A stretch of 64,000 nucleotides of DNA from Neoarius graeffei (taxonomy: Eukaryota > Chordata > Actinopteri > Siluriformes > Ariidae): assembly GCF_027579695.1 (NCBI RefSeq), contig NC_083586.1, forward strand, positions 4,901,001 to 4,965,000, in the 5' to 3' direction. The translations under genes were made by a program, and so were the position numbers. This document shows positions 31,053 through 42,284 of this stretch, in pieces. The first letter of the stretch is position 1. Each line of letters starts with the position of its first letter. The notes under the pieces are model-generated. The model saw nothing but the letters and a program-made list of their open reading frames with translations. It was not told the DNA's origin and made no database searches.

Positions 31053-31870
31053 TGTAACGGGACTGTGCGTTGCGTTGTGTTCTGTCTGGTAGTGGCTGTG
31101 CTGTGAACTAGGCAGGGAATGGCCGGACACTGATTCTCTCACTGGTTGCTTTATTTAGCGTAAAGCAATATCTGTACGTAGCAAAACAAAAGAAAAGAAA
31201 AGGCTGACATGCAATCTTCATACGGGAGTAGCCTTTCCTCAGCACAGCAATCACAGACTGAGCAACAGTATATTTCACTGGCTTGTACACGCTAAGTCTG
31301 TAGGCAAATACAGACGGAAACTTCACTCAACATACAGTATAAGAGTGCTGCTATACGCTAAACATCGTCAACAAAAGTAAACATTAAGTAAAATGAACAT
31401 ACACTGAGTTCAACATACCTGTACGTAGCAAAACAAAAGAAAAGAAAAGGCTGACATGCAATCTTCATACGGGAGTAGCCTGCAGCAGAGAAAAACTTTC
31501 TGAAAACCATCTTACAAAATAAAAGAAACACAAACTCACATCGTATGTATACTAAGCTGCATGTCCACTATCATTATCTACATGTTAATCTTGACCTTAT
31601 AAACGATCTGTAAGAGTTTAACACTAAGAATATGTACTTTTATGATTCATCAACGAAACAAGCATACCTTTCCTCAGCACAGCAATCACAGACTGAGGAA
31701 AAACCATGGGAACAAGAAAACGGAAATAATTTCCTTAAAGGGGCAGTACAGGTTCACATTCTCAGTGTATTCATTTAGACAACATTAAAGAGACAAATCA
31801 GGAATTGGTGAAGTTTCAAAATAAAAAAAAATAAGCAAGGGAAAGAAAACTTATTATTTACACCATTACA
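31053..31870 (-). repeat. Gypsy 3' LTR
   Basis: 818 bp with TG/CA ends. Contains an internal direct duplication: a segment of about 62 bp (GTACGTAGCAAAACAAAAG...GGAGTAGCCT) occurs near 31174-31234 and again near 31422-31482, and TTCCTCAGCACAGCAATCAC occurs near 31233 and 31670. Confidence 0.95.
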
Positions 31871-31884
31871 TACACCCCTCCTGA
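31871..31884 (-). promoter_or_regulatory. Polypurine tract of Gypsy element
   Basis: The minus strand reads AGGAGGGGTGTA immediately before the 3' LTR. This is the expected position of the plus-strand primer. 31885-32180 is non-coding 3' sequence of the element. Confidence 0.65.
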
Positions 31885-32180
31885 AATTCACCAATATCCT
31901 GATAGACAATCTGGGTAGTATCTAATACTGGTATCTGGCTCAAGATCAAATTAGACCTAGTCCACTAATCATCCCCAAAAGGTTACCTCAAACTCAAGGT
32001 TAAGAGAAAAATAAGAGGTTGATCAAGTCTCTTAATTCCCTTTGATACTGTCAATATGATGCCTGTTACATCATACAATACTTGGCCTTATACCCATTAA
32101 TTACTATTCATGTGAAAAACAAACCAAAAGTACTTCGTAAAAGTCTGTATCAAACAAAAACTTGGTTAATCTCTAAACCA

Positions 32181-35100
32181 TTAAACTTTCAGGAATGGCC
32201 TTTGAACCATAGATTCAATTAGTCTATTCACTGATCTCACTAATCTACCTGCACGGGTCCTAACACTACTACTGGGATCCGTACATGTATCTGGTAGATC
32301 AAGAGGAGGTACATCAGTATGTGTCGAGTGTGGTGTATCTGCAAGTGATGCGACTGATGTGTGTGAGTGTTCAGCACTGGCTCTAATTGGACTGCCTACT
32401 GAACTAAGCTCATGCAATGTCTCAGAGCTAGGTGAATGATGCACGACTGAGCCATCAAGTGGAGAACTAGAGGACTCCGCCAACAGGTCACTTGTGTCGT
32501 TTTCCTGAGCTACTTGGATGGCAGACATATCCTCATCATTGTCACAATCTTCATCAGACTCATTGCTGATCAAAGACTGATCATGATCTTGTGCACTCTC
32601 ATCCAGATTACTCTCAGGGAGAGGCAAAAAATTGACCTCTAGTAACAAGTTCCGGTGGACGGTTCTTGTATGCCCTGTGACATCCTTTATTTTATAGACA
32701 TGAAGAGTAGGATTGGCTTCAATGACTGTGTAGACCCCATCCTCCCATTTGTCTGCCAACTTTCTTTTCCCCCTTTCTCCTTTATTTGCCACTAGGACAC
32801 GATCTCCCACAGCCAAGTGAGTACCTTTGACACGCTTGTTGTACTGTCTAGTCTGGTGCTGTTGCTCAGCGGTGGAGTGTTTCTGTGCAATCTCCATGGC
32901 ATTTTTCAAGCAAGTGAGCAGAGACTTTGCATATGTATCATAATCAGCCACCCCTTGGTCATTCATGACTGGCTTGAACATGATGTCCACTGGCAGTCTA
33001 GGAACCCGCCCAAACATCAAAAAGAAAGGGGCGTAGCCAGTTGTTTCATGGACTGTAGCATTATATGCCAATGTCAGTGTCTGAATTTGCTGGGGCCAAT
33101 GATGTTTTGCTTTAAGGGGCAGAGTACGAAGCATACTACCTAGGGTACGGTTAAATCGCTCGGTAGCACCGTTCCCCATTGGGTGATAAGCTGTCGTGTG
33201 AGACTTTGCAACACCAGCCAGACGGAGGAGTTCCGCTATCAGATTGCTCTCAAAATTTGTGCCCTGATCAGAATGTATTCTCTCGGGGAACCCATAAACA
33301 CAAAATACATTGTCCCAGAGTTTCTTGGCCACTTGTTTGGCTGTCTGATTGGCGCAGGGAAAGGCATGGGCAAGCTTTGTAAAGTGATCTGTTACCACAA
33401 GAACGTCCACTGAACGCTGCTTACAATCCTCTGCTGACCAAAAATCCATACATACAAGTTCCATCGGATACGAGCTCTTGATACTCTCCAAAGGGGCACG
33501 AGCAGCAGGATCTGGCGACTTCGCGACAACACATCTCTGGCAACATCGGACATATTCTCTGATGTCGCTCTCCATGTTAGGCCAGTAGAAGCGCTGTCTC
33601 GCGAGTGACAGAGTTCGGTCCTGTCCCTGATGTCCAGCAAGATCATGAAGGCCCTTTAATGCCTTATCCTTGAAGCTCTCAGGCAACACATATTGAAATC
33701 TTTTCTGCTTGGACACAGAGTCTTTTAGCACCCTGTACAAAACATTGTCTCGGATGTCCAGTTTGTCAAACTGCTTAAACAGCCTAAGGACTTTGGAGTG
33801 AACGCCATGCCTTTCTCGCCTACTTGGGCGCTTTCTTGCAGTGACAAAAGGCAGTACTTTTGAAATGTATGGGTCTTGCTCCTGGCTCAGCTGAAGCTCT
33901 TGAGCAGAGATCATGGGCAGTGCATCTTGACAACTTGTCAGCTGTTGCAGGTGTTGAGTTACACACATTGCCCGAGACTCTGCAGCGTCAATCGAATCAC
34001 AATGGGCCTGACAGAGAGCTCTCATTTCAGCAGCACCACACACAAACTTGGACGGACGACTGTTGACTGACTCAAGGATCTGAGACTGAGAGCTGACTCT
34101 AAAAGCATCCTGTATAGACTCCTCTCCCACCTCATTAGCCTCCTGACTAAGACACTCATAGGACTCCGTTAACAATCTTTGGCTAATTGGCCTGGTGAAC
34201 ACATCTCTGCTTAATGCATCGGCTACCACATTTCTTTGGCCAGGGAGGTGTTTGAGGTCAAAGGAGTAGGAGGCAAGTTTGGACACCCACCGAAGCTCAC
34301 AGGCGTCCAGTTTGGGCTTTGTCAGAAGGTAAGTAAGTGGGTTATTGTCCGTCCAGACTGTGAAGCTATGTCCCTTCAACCAGTGGCTGAACTTCTCACA
34401 CACACTCCATTTCAGGGCCATAAACTCCAGTCTATAAGCAGGATATTTCCTTTGTGATGCACTAAGGGTCTTACTTGCAAAAGCAATCGGCCTGGCTTTC
34501 GATTCTCCCTCAGACACTTGAGAAAGGACCGCTCCTAGTCCATCCAATGAAGCGTCAATTGAGAGGATAAAAGGCCGCTCAAAGTCTGGGTGAGCAAGGA
34601 CTACGCAATCGAGCAGCATGGCTTTCAGCTTATTAAAGGCGTCATTACACTCCTCTGTCCAGTCTGCTGGAGTAAGTTTGCGATACACCCCCTGGAATTT
34701 CTTGTCTTTAGTCAAGCGTCCTCTCCTTTTCTGTCCTGCGGTAAGAGCAAACAAAGGCTTTGCGGTTGCAGAACAGTTAGGAATGAAATGTTGGTAGTAA
34801 AATACCATTCCAAGAAAAGACTTAATCTTCCGCACTGAGGGTGTACACCCATCATGCTCCATGAGACTCTGTACAGGCATGTTGCTAATGACCTCCACCT
34901 TTGCTTGGTCCACAGATACGCCCTCCACATTAATAACATGCCCTAAGAACCTCACTTCCTTCTGCAATAGATGGCATTTCCTTGGGGCCAATTTTAGGTT
35001 GTTCTCTCTCAGTCTCTCAAACACTGTGCGCAATCTGGACAAAGCCTCACTCTCTGAGGGTGCAAAGACTAAAAGATCATCGAGGTAGCACAACAGCTTA

Positions 35101-36706
35101 GAGAAATTCAGATCCCCAAAGATTCCCATCATCATCCTCATAAAGGAAGCAGGGCTGTTACATAGTCCTTGTGGCATGCGATTATATTCGTGTAATCCAA
35201 GAGGTGTTGTAAATGCCGTGTATTTTTTGTCATCCTCATGCATAGGGATATTATAAAACCCTGAAGTGAGATCCATTGTACTAAAGAAGCAGTTGCCACC
35301 CAAAGCAGCCAGACAATCTGATTGGTGTGGCAACGGGTGAGCATCCTTCAGAGTTCGTGCATTCAACCATCTGAAATCGACACATATTCGTAGACCCCCA
35401 TCCTTTTTCCACACCATTACCAGAGGCGATGCATATTCACTTGTGGACTTCCGAATGATTCCTCTTTCTTCCATTTCTGTAAGCACTTGCCTCAGCTTCT
35501 GATAATGTGCGGGAGGCACTCTCCGGTATGGTAAGCGAAATGGTCGGTCATCAGTCAGACGAATGCGGTGAGTGAACTCCTTAACTTCACCACAGTCCAA
35601 TGGATGTTTTGAAAAAATGTCCTGGAACTCTGCAAGTAACTGATCAAGCTCATTCTTGCAACTTTCACTTATGTGAGAGGAGTCGATCTTGATGTCAGCC
35701 AAGCCTAACTCTGCCAGCGCAGCTGCATGTTGGGAGCCAGAACATGAACCGTGAGAAGGGTCTGGCTGTTGTTTCTCTGAGACGACATGTAAGCCCTGAA
35801 AGACATCAAAATCCTCTAATGCCAAACATGGATACACGTCGGCCATCTTGCAATTTCTTTTCAATGTGATAGGTTTCTCTGAAGGGTTCACGACGGTCAT
35901 GGGCACCCACCTGTCACCCCATAGAGGTGTGACGAGACGGCCAACAAGGACACCCCGTGGCTGAGCTTTGGATCCAGTCGGCTCCACCATAACTGTGCTA
36001 CCTGGTGACATCGGCACATTGGGAGGAAGTCTGCCCCAGACAAGGTGTTCATGTCTGGGCAAGAGAGTGACTGCTTGGGTAAGCTTAACCGTTCCAACCT
36101 TCTCAGGAATCTCTTGCCCCTTCCACTGCTCAACACTGGTAAACATTGACAAAAAGTGGTCAATGTCAGGATTAGACTGATGTTTGTAACTGGACACAAT
36201 GTCCCAATATTTACTGTCACTTTTTAAATCATGCATCAGGTGTTTGATGACATTTGACCCAATTATGAGGTCATCTGGCTGAGATGGGACAACTAAAGTG
36301 GGTACGATGCAGCATGTGCCATAAATCTGGATCTTTAACTCATAAAGCCCTTCTGGTTGAGTTTGCCGACCCCCACAACCTATTAGCACAATGTTCTCCT
36401 CCGGATGCTGCTTTTCAGGCAAGACACCAGCGCATCTAAGCTTCTCCACTGCCGGTCCACTGATGGTACACGCCATGGAGCCTGAGTCTAGCATGCCTTC
36501 AAGTTGGACTTGGTGGTTGATAACAACAGGAATATAGAAAAGCTCACTGAATGCCTGGATCTTCTGGCTAGATTGGATGATGACCTTTGACCCCTTAGTT
36601 GCATTAGCCATACTCTCTTCAAACACACTAATCAAGTCAGAATCTTCATTGAGGGATTCAGTCTTTTCACCCACACCACCCCCCTCAAGGTGTGGGCTCA
36701 GTAGTT
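32181..36706 (-). CDS. pol: Gypsy Pol polyprotein (protease-RT-RNase H-integrase)
   Basis: The frame is about 1500 residues and lies -1 relative to gag. It has no ATG at its start (the first codon usually marked, at 36674, is GTG), so it is most likely made by frameshifting at 36704-36710. Residues counted from 36674: retropepsin DSG at 63-65 (GMLDSGSMACT), RT box YLDDLLVF near 530, RNase H SIDASLDGLGAVL near 705 and its HLPGQRNVVADALSR. The integrase zinc finger has HDLAGH...CQRC near 1010-1046. The DDE core has MDFWSAED, HSDQGTNF and NGATERFNR (near 1075, 1133, 1170). A GPY/F-like segment (KLADKWEDGVYTV) follows. The last 130 residues are acidic and serine-rich. All catalytic motifs are present and no stop interrupts. 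Confidence 0.95.
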
Positions 36707-36710
36707 TAAC
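36670..36710 (-). promoter_or_regulatory. Predicted -1 ribosomal frameshift signal between gag and pol
   Basis: On the minus strand the heptamer GTTAAAC (36710-36704) is read G TTA AAC in the gag frame, with the gag stop TGA (36700-36698) one codon later. After a 7-nt spacer (TACTGAG), CCCACACC (36696-36689) can pair perfectly with GGTGTGGG (36677-36670) to form an 8-bp GC-rich hairpin with an 11-nt loop. Slipping back one base enters the pol frame, open from this point. G-UUA-AAC is a known viral slippery heptamer. The arrangement is seen directly; the function is inferred. Confidence 0.75.
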
Positions 36711-38029
36711 TTTTGGTTCTGCCCCTCTGCCCTGCCACTAGGCGCACTAGGTGGAGCACGCTGCTGGCTAAAGCGCTGAGTACAATCCTTCTTCCAATGT
36801 CCAGGTGCAAGGCACTTCAGACACCTATTCTCCCGTCTGCAGTGTGACACTGTGGAGTGATCGAGTTTGCTACAGACTCTGCAAGGCCTACGGAAAGCTA
36901 CAGGCGCAGCAGCCTGGTTGCTGACATTGACAGGTATCTGACTTTGCTGCATCACTAACCTATCCAGCAATCCCACCAAGCTTTTCATGTAGTCGTTGTC
37001 GGCACTAACTGCAGAAGACACTGGAGACTGCATTGAAGATGTAGGAGGTCTTGGCTCGGGCTCACTGTCAACAAAGGGTGCCTGGCACTGCGAATGGGCC
37101 TTGCACTTCACTGTATCTGGCTGAGCTGACTTAACAGAAGCACGACTCTTCTTGTCCTGCATATGCTCATCAAGCCGTTCCTGAATTTCACTGGCTAGCC
37201 ATTTGTCTGCAGACTTAAACTTGAAGACATTTGCAAGTGACTGGTCAGGGCAGTGCTTAGTGAACATCATGCTGACCTCATGGTTCGGGTCTTCAATGCT
37301 ACGCCCTTGCCTTTTCAGACACTCGATTGCAATATCCATTGTCTTGTTAAGCCTGATCCAATACTCCATGGTGTCCTCGTCTGGTTTTGGAAGGGTATTA
37401 TAAAAATCAGCTAATGGCATGTTCGAGTATGTGTGCACACTAAAATGCTGTTTCAATATGTCAAAGATCACTGTGGGATTCTGTGTATGATCAACAGATG
37501 CGTTGCGCAACTTTATCTTCACCACATCCCCCGCTTTGCCCATAAGCTTAGCCAGAATTTCTTGTGAATGCTCATGAACTGGGATAGCCCGTTTCTTCAA
37601 GTACATGGTCATAAGAGTCTCCCACTCATGAACTGTGAACTTGTCTGAGGCATCGCCCCTAAAGATAGGGGGCTCCCTTGCATCAGAATGCATGACCAAC
37701 TTAACATTGGACAGTGTCACTTCTGAGGGCTGTTCAGGACTGTGTGCGCTCCTATCAGGCTGTAGCTGTGCTGCGATGGACTGGCCTAATTTCTCAGCTA
37801 TCTCTGTGATGAGTGCACCTATGTCTGTGTTCTGATCTTGTCTTGACATGGGACGTTCTACATATCTTGTGGAGGTAAGTACAGGTTCAGCTAATGGTCT
37901 CTTTCCTGGCCCTGGTGTACTGGTTTCAAAAGGATACTGAAAATATCCCCTCCCCACAACTATCTGGCTCTGAAAGTCATCATCTTTGCCTTTCTCTTCC
38001 CCAACAGTAAATGTCACTCCCTCTGCCAT
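36698..38029 (-). CDS. gag: Gypsy Gag protein
   Basis: Start chosen at ATG 38029 (MAEGVTFTVGEEKGKD). The frame is open upstream to 38116 with a hydrophobic Phe/Ser-rich stretch that looks like untranslated leader. The product is about 443 residues. The middle region (KFTVHEWETLMTMYLKKRAI, ILKQHFSVHTYSNMPLADFY) resembles Gypsy capsid. The C-terminus has cysteine motifs: CRVCSKLDHSTVSHC and a CCHC knuckle CLKCLAPGHWKKDC, which bind genomic RNA. It ends KLNY and TGA at 36698. It forms the particle and packages RNA. Confidence 0.92.
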   Translation of the reverse strand: MAEGVTFTVGEEKGKDDDFQSQIVVGRGYFQYPFETSTPGPGKRPLAEPVLTSTRYVERPMSRQDQNTDIGALITEIAEKLGQSIAAQLQPDRSAHSPEQPSEVTLSNVKLVMHSDAREPPIFRGDASDKFTVHEWETLMTMYLKKRAIPVHEHSQEILAKLMGKAGDVVKIKLRNASVDHTQNPTVIFDILKQHFSVHTYSNMPLADFYNTLPKPDEDTMEYWIRLNKTMDIAIECLKRQGRSIEDPNHEVSMMFTKHCPDQSLANVFKFKSADKWLASEIQERLDEHMQDKKSRASVKSAQPDTVKCKAHSQCQAPFVDSEPEPRPPTSSMQSPVSSAVSADNDYMKSLVGLLDRLVMQQSQIPVNVSNQAAAPVAFRRPCRVCSKLDHSTVSHCRRENRCLKCLAPGHWKKDCTQRFSQQRAPPSAPSGRAEGQNQKLNY

Positions 38030-38439
38030 TATCCCAGCGATCAAGTTACACAGACAAGAAAAAAAAGAAGAGAAAAAAAAGCTATATGCAAAATTCCTTA
38101 AAGATATCAAATGCACAAAACACCATATGTAATGGAAATCTCAAAAGATACAACTCAGCATATATTCAAACACCTTAACAGATCGGCTATGCAGCCTGTC
38201 TTGTCCAACATTTAAACTGTTTTTTTTTTTTTTCTTTCACCCAAAGCAAAATTAACCAAAGTCTTTACTGTGTGCACGCATCAAACTCAGTCCACGGCGA
38301 TGCACAAAACTCAAAAATATGCTGATTGATAAAAGTCACTCTGTCCAAAAAAAAATACCTCAATGCCACGCAAGGAGAAAACCCTGCGCAGCTTTCCCAC
38401 GGTGAACGAACTGACGTCGATCTGAAGGCGATCCTGAAG

Positions 38440-38451
38440 GTCACGGCACCA
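38440..38451 (-). promoter_or_regulatory. Gypsy primer-binding site, tRNA-His type
   Basis: TGGTGCCGTGAC on the minus strand lies one base after the 5' LTR. It is exactly complementary to the 3' terminal 12 nt of vertebrate tRNA-His including CCA. This fixes the orientation of the element. Confidence 0.85.
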
Positions 38452-38452
38452 T

Positions 38453-39270
38453 TGTAACGGGACTGTGCGTTGCGTTGTGTTCTGTCTGGTAGTGGCTGTG
38501 CTGTGAACTAGGCAGGGAATGGCCGGACACTGATTCTCTCACTGGTTGCTTTATTTAGCGTAAAGCAATATCTGTACGTAGCAAAACAAAAGAAAAGAAA
38601 AGGCTGACATGCAATCTTCATACGGGAGTAGCCTTTCCTCAGCACAGCAATCACAGACTGAGCAACAGTATATTTCACTGGCTTGTACACGCTAAGTCTG
38701 TAGGCAAATACAGACGGAAACTTCACTCAACATACAGTATAAGAGTGCTGCTATACGCTAAACATCGTCAACAAAAGTAAACATTAAGTAAAATGAACAT
38801 ACACTGAGTTCAACATACCTGTACGTAGCAAAACAAAAGAAAAGAAAAGGCTGACATGCAATCTTCATACGGGAGTAGCCTGCAGCAGAGAAAAACTTTC
38901 TGAAAACCATCTTACAAAATAAAAGAAACACAAACTCACATCGTATGTATACTAAGCTGCATGTCCACTATCATTATCTACATGTTAATCTTGACCTTAT
39001 AAACGATCTGTAAGAGTTTAACACTAAGAATATGTACTTTTATGATTCATCAACGAAACAAGCATACCTTTCCTCAGCACAGCAATCACAGACTGAGGAA
39101 AAACCATGGGAACAAGAAAACGGAAATAATTTCCTTAAAGGGGCAGTACAGGTTCACATTCTCAGTGTATTCATTTAGACAACATTAAAGAGACAAATCA
39201 GGAATTGGTGAAGTTTCAAAATAAAAAAAAATAAGCAAGGGAAAGAAAACTTATTATTTACACCGTTACA
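38453..39270 (-). repeat. Gypsy 5' LTR
   Basis: 818 bp, identical to the 3' LTR except one visible base. It carries promoter and polyadenylation functions of the element, but I could not assign a definite TATA box. Confidence 0.95.
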
Positions 39271-39793
39271 CTGACAACCCAGTCCTTGCAGATAGCATCG
39301 CAGACAGTGTCTGCGTAGCCCCCCCACCTTCGCAGACGCTCTGCGCGCACCTCCCAAAAATTGTGACCACCGCAGAAGCCTCGCAGACAGCGCCGCAGAC
39401 AAGAGGGCTCTGATTGGTCCACTCTACATCCGCTGTACACACACTTCCGCTTCCCTACTTTCCTGGTTTGGTTTGTTTTCATGACTGGCATTTTTAAAAA
39501 CACGAGTGAAGATGGAGCAGCATGAAGAGGGGTTGATTGAGGAAGTACGTACATCTATACAACTCCAGTTCTAGTCATTATAAAAAAAAAAAGTTCTAGT
39601 CATTATAAGTAACCGGAGGATAAACACTCCACTAACCACACCCACCAACTACTCCTAGCGACTTTGTGCCCCCTTGCGTTGTGCTGGTGAATAACATCGT
39701 GCACGCCTATATCTCCCGCTCAACGATAAATTACAACTGTCTGTGAAAAGCTGTCTGCGAAAGCCTTGTCGCAAGAGCAGGCAGAGGCCTTTA

Positions 39794-40492
39794 GAGATCC
39801 TCTTCCGTTAACACAGAATGGAATCATCAGAGGAAAAATCTGCTTCTTAATCAATTAGTTTCAGCATTTGGTGAGTAGATCATTTGTATTTTATATTCTT
39901 TGTGTGTTGATAGTCCGAAACTTGTAACTGGAAAGTCACGAGTGGTCCGCGAGCACTCTACAAGACTATTAATGTTTTAATAATTAATAGTGCAGCTATT
40001 AATGCAGTTTCATGTCTAGATCTTATAAATGATGGATACGAAGTAGTTAAAACTAAGACCAGAAGTATGTGACGGCAAAATTGTGATGAACTCCAGTTCC
40101 TATAATGCTTGTGAGTTAGGCATGTGCACTAGATGGGAGAGAAGCAGGAAATGTTTTGTATGCCTGGACACAAGTTTATTCAACACGCCTCATGTGTTCA
40201 TCACATAGAATAGAACAGATATGGAAAAGGTGTAATAAAAGGCATCAAATATATTTACCCTACTTGTGACTGGAAAAGTTTAACAATGACCTAATGTTGA
40301 TCTAAAACCATTTTAAAACTGATCGTGTAGTGGTATTTTTATTAATCATATGTAATTCTAATCTTTAAATATCCTATATACTCCTGTTTCTGACACGTTT
40401 TAGCGAAATGTGGACTTGTCTTGTATGGGAAACATGAAATTCGATCAACAGCAAGCTGTTGACAATTGGACAATTGACATTGTCATGGACAA
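39794..40492. other. No gene recognised
   Basis: AT-rich sequence between the Harbinger-like right end and unit A copy 2. Short frames only. Confidence 0.5.
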
Positions 40493-42245
40493 TGAAAATG
40501 CCTGAGTTCTCACCAATGGCCTAAGCACTTCAAAGGCAGCCTTTACACATGAAGGCTGTCCCATATGGTCTAGTGGTCAGGATTCCTGGTTTTCACCCAG
40601 GAGGCCTGGGTTCGACTCCTGGTATGGGAATGTGTCTTTGTTGTGTCACTCTAGTTGCAAGTCACATGACCTTGAGTGAAATCTTCATTCTATAGGCTCT
40701 TGCTTTCATGAGTCGTTTTGGTGTCATGATGGGACAAGGAGTCTCATGACAGTGCAGAAGATTCCAGGATTAACTCTTGGCTTACTCAGCTTAGCTCTCT
40801 CTTACCCCATCTAAGATCCTGGGCCTGGCTTTTTGTTAACTCCAACAAAGGCTGTACTCTGAATCTGACCACAGCAGCTAGTGTTCAGTGTTACAGCTAT
40901 TTTTTAACACCGTGGGCTCAAACCTGTACAGAGGGAAAGAGTAAGGGTCCAGGTTTTCACTACACCAGGCGAAATGTGTGCCAGTGCATCCAGCTGTTTT
41001 TCCAACATATGATGTAGGGCCGGCTACCATGCCCATAACCATAGTAACCCTTTCCCAGTACAGTTTGAACACACCAATCTCTGTACTCGAAGCCATGTTC
41101 TATCTCCGCCCATTCTTCTGAATCCCTGTAAGTGTATTGGACAGAGACGATACCAGATATGAAATACAGTGACATCATGACTGCTTTAAACCAGTGGCGG
41201 CACCGAAATTCTGTCTCTCTGGCGGTGGATTCCACAAGTGAAAGAGAAGCCATGCATTGGCATTACAGAAGGACAGAGAACAAAGAACCAGCTATTGATA
41301 CGAGACTTTAGCCAAAGTTCAATGTATTTGACCTTTGCAGAGTTGTAATAATAATTGAACTGATTAGTTACTGCAGCCCACGAAGTGTTTCAAAGAGAAA
41401 AGGCAACCGGATTCCTTTTCCCTTTTTCAATGTCAATGAATTATGAACAAGATTCCTTCTAGATTATTGGACAGCCAACAGGACACCGAGGATCTTCAGC
41501 TTTTGAGCTGTAAGGAACAAAATCATTTTCATCCTGGATCTGCATCCCTCGCAATCTTCGGAGAAGGCACACTTCAATTGCTAACAAGAGCAATCACCCA
41601 AGGCTAGCATCTGGGCAAAATGTGTTAGTTTTTACTTGTAGTTAGTTAATAGTGTTCTTTATTTGAATTCCTTTATAATTTAAATGTTCACATTTTGATT
41701 CACATGATAGTCGGTCTTACACCACGTGTTGTTTGATTTACTTTATTTATGATCTGTATTTAGTTATTTTGTGCATATGTTCTCTCTCTCTCTTTTTAAC
41801 TTCCTCCATTATACTTCACTCCTCAACATTGGGATTTGAGTAGAATTTGGGTTTAAGGCCGAGCCAAGACTAGTTTGAGCTACAGATTCCTTTGTTCAAT
41901 TTCGCACGCCCTTTCTGTGCTGACCATCCACCTTTTGGGCACGGCTGCATTCCATTTGCATTCCACACACACACACACACACACACTCTCACAAACACGT
42001 GGTTTCCCTATCACAATTTCAACATCCACTCACCCCAACATGGCAAACTTGGATATAGCTTATTACTTCTGATCACCATTGGTGCCTTAGTTATCATCAT
42101 ATACACTACTGATTCTTATTTGTACATATTGTATCACCAGTTATATTGAACTATTCCTTGGCTGCTATCGTTGCTATATACGATCAGTATTAGTTCGCTA
42201 ATTCATGTCAGCAATTTCAATAAATGGTATCTTTGGAATAAACTC
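40493..42245 (-). repeat. Unit A copy 2, uninterrupted
   Basis: The inverse of copy 1, about 1.75 kb. It carries tRNA-Glu at 40559-40630 near one end and ends at the other with AATAAATGGTATCTTTGG and GAATAAACTCTCTCTC. A short frame (40878-41096 minus, STEIGVFKLY...GTHFAWCSENLDPYSFPLYRFEPTVLK) aligns with 25973-26173 of copy 1, with only substitutions. A (CA)n tract is at 41968-41990. The nature of the unit is unknown; a duplicated host locus with a tRNA gene or a retroposon-like element are the two options. Confidence 0.75.
40559..40630 (+). tRNA. tRNA-Glu (TTC)
   Basis: A good 72-nt cloverleaf: acceptor TCCCATA/TATGGGA, D arm TGGTCTAGTGGTCAGGA, anticodon TTC in CCTGGTTTTCACCCAGG with an intact 5-bp stem, and B box GGGTTCGACTCC. 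It differs from the vertebrate consensus at only a few bases. No TTTT terminator lies within about 70 bases downstream, so activity is uncertain. It is the best-preserved tRNA in the window. Confidence 0.85.
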
Positions 42246-42251
42246 TCTCTC

Positions 42252-42282
<31 letters not shown>
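42246..42282. repeat. (CT)n-(AT)n microsatellite
   Basis: Mixed CT and AT dinucleotide repeat between unit A and a V-SINE. A similar tract lies on the other side of the SINE at 42645-42678, suggesting SINE insertion into the repeat. Confidence 0.9.

Positions 42283-42284
<2 letters not shown>

Larger units (their letters stand above)
31053..39270 (-). mobile_element. Ty3/Gypsy LTR retrotransposon, apparently intact
   Basis: Complete minus-strand element of 8218 bp: 5' LTR 38453-39270, primer site, gag, pol, polypurine tract, 3' LTR 31053-31870. It is flanked by CTGA (31049-31052 and 39271-39274). The LTRs are both 818 bp, and by eye I found a single difference (31865 A, 39265 G). Gag and pol are open. 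No env-like frame is present. Pol order is protease, RT, RNase H, integrase. The near-identical LTRs and intact frames mark a recent insertion that may still be competent. Confidence 0.96.
31036..39790 (+). mobile_element. Harbinger-like MITE, split by Gypsy element
   Basis: Termini AGGCC (31036) and GGCCT (39790) are flanked by TTA at 31033-31035 and 39791-39793, the PIF/Harbinger target pattern. Without the Gypsy insertion it would be about 533 bp: 17 bp on the left and 520 bp on the right. The right part is GC-rich with repeated TCGCAGACAG motifs. Near 39511 it contains a start ATGGAGCAGCATGAAG encoding MEQHEEGLIEEVRTSI, which resembles the N-terminus of the MADF-type accessory protein of fish Harbinger transposons. 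That frame soon stops. It has no transposase and is non-autonomous. Confidence 0.68.

Noticed and set aside
32817-33143. Plus-strand frames opposite the Gypsy pol
   Set aside because: Antisense shadows of an intact polyprotein; no start or family features.
38029-38116. Extended Gag start at 38116 with a hydrophobic N-terminus as a signal peptide
   Set aside because: The stretch comes from a low-complexity leader, and Gag of Gypsy elements is cytosolic. The later ATG at 38029 is a better start.
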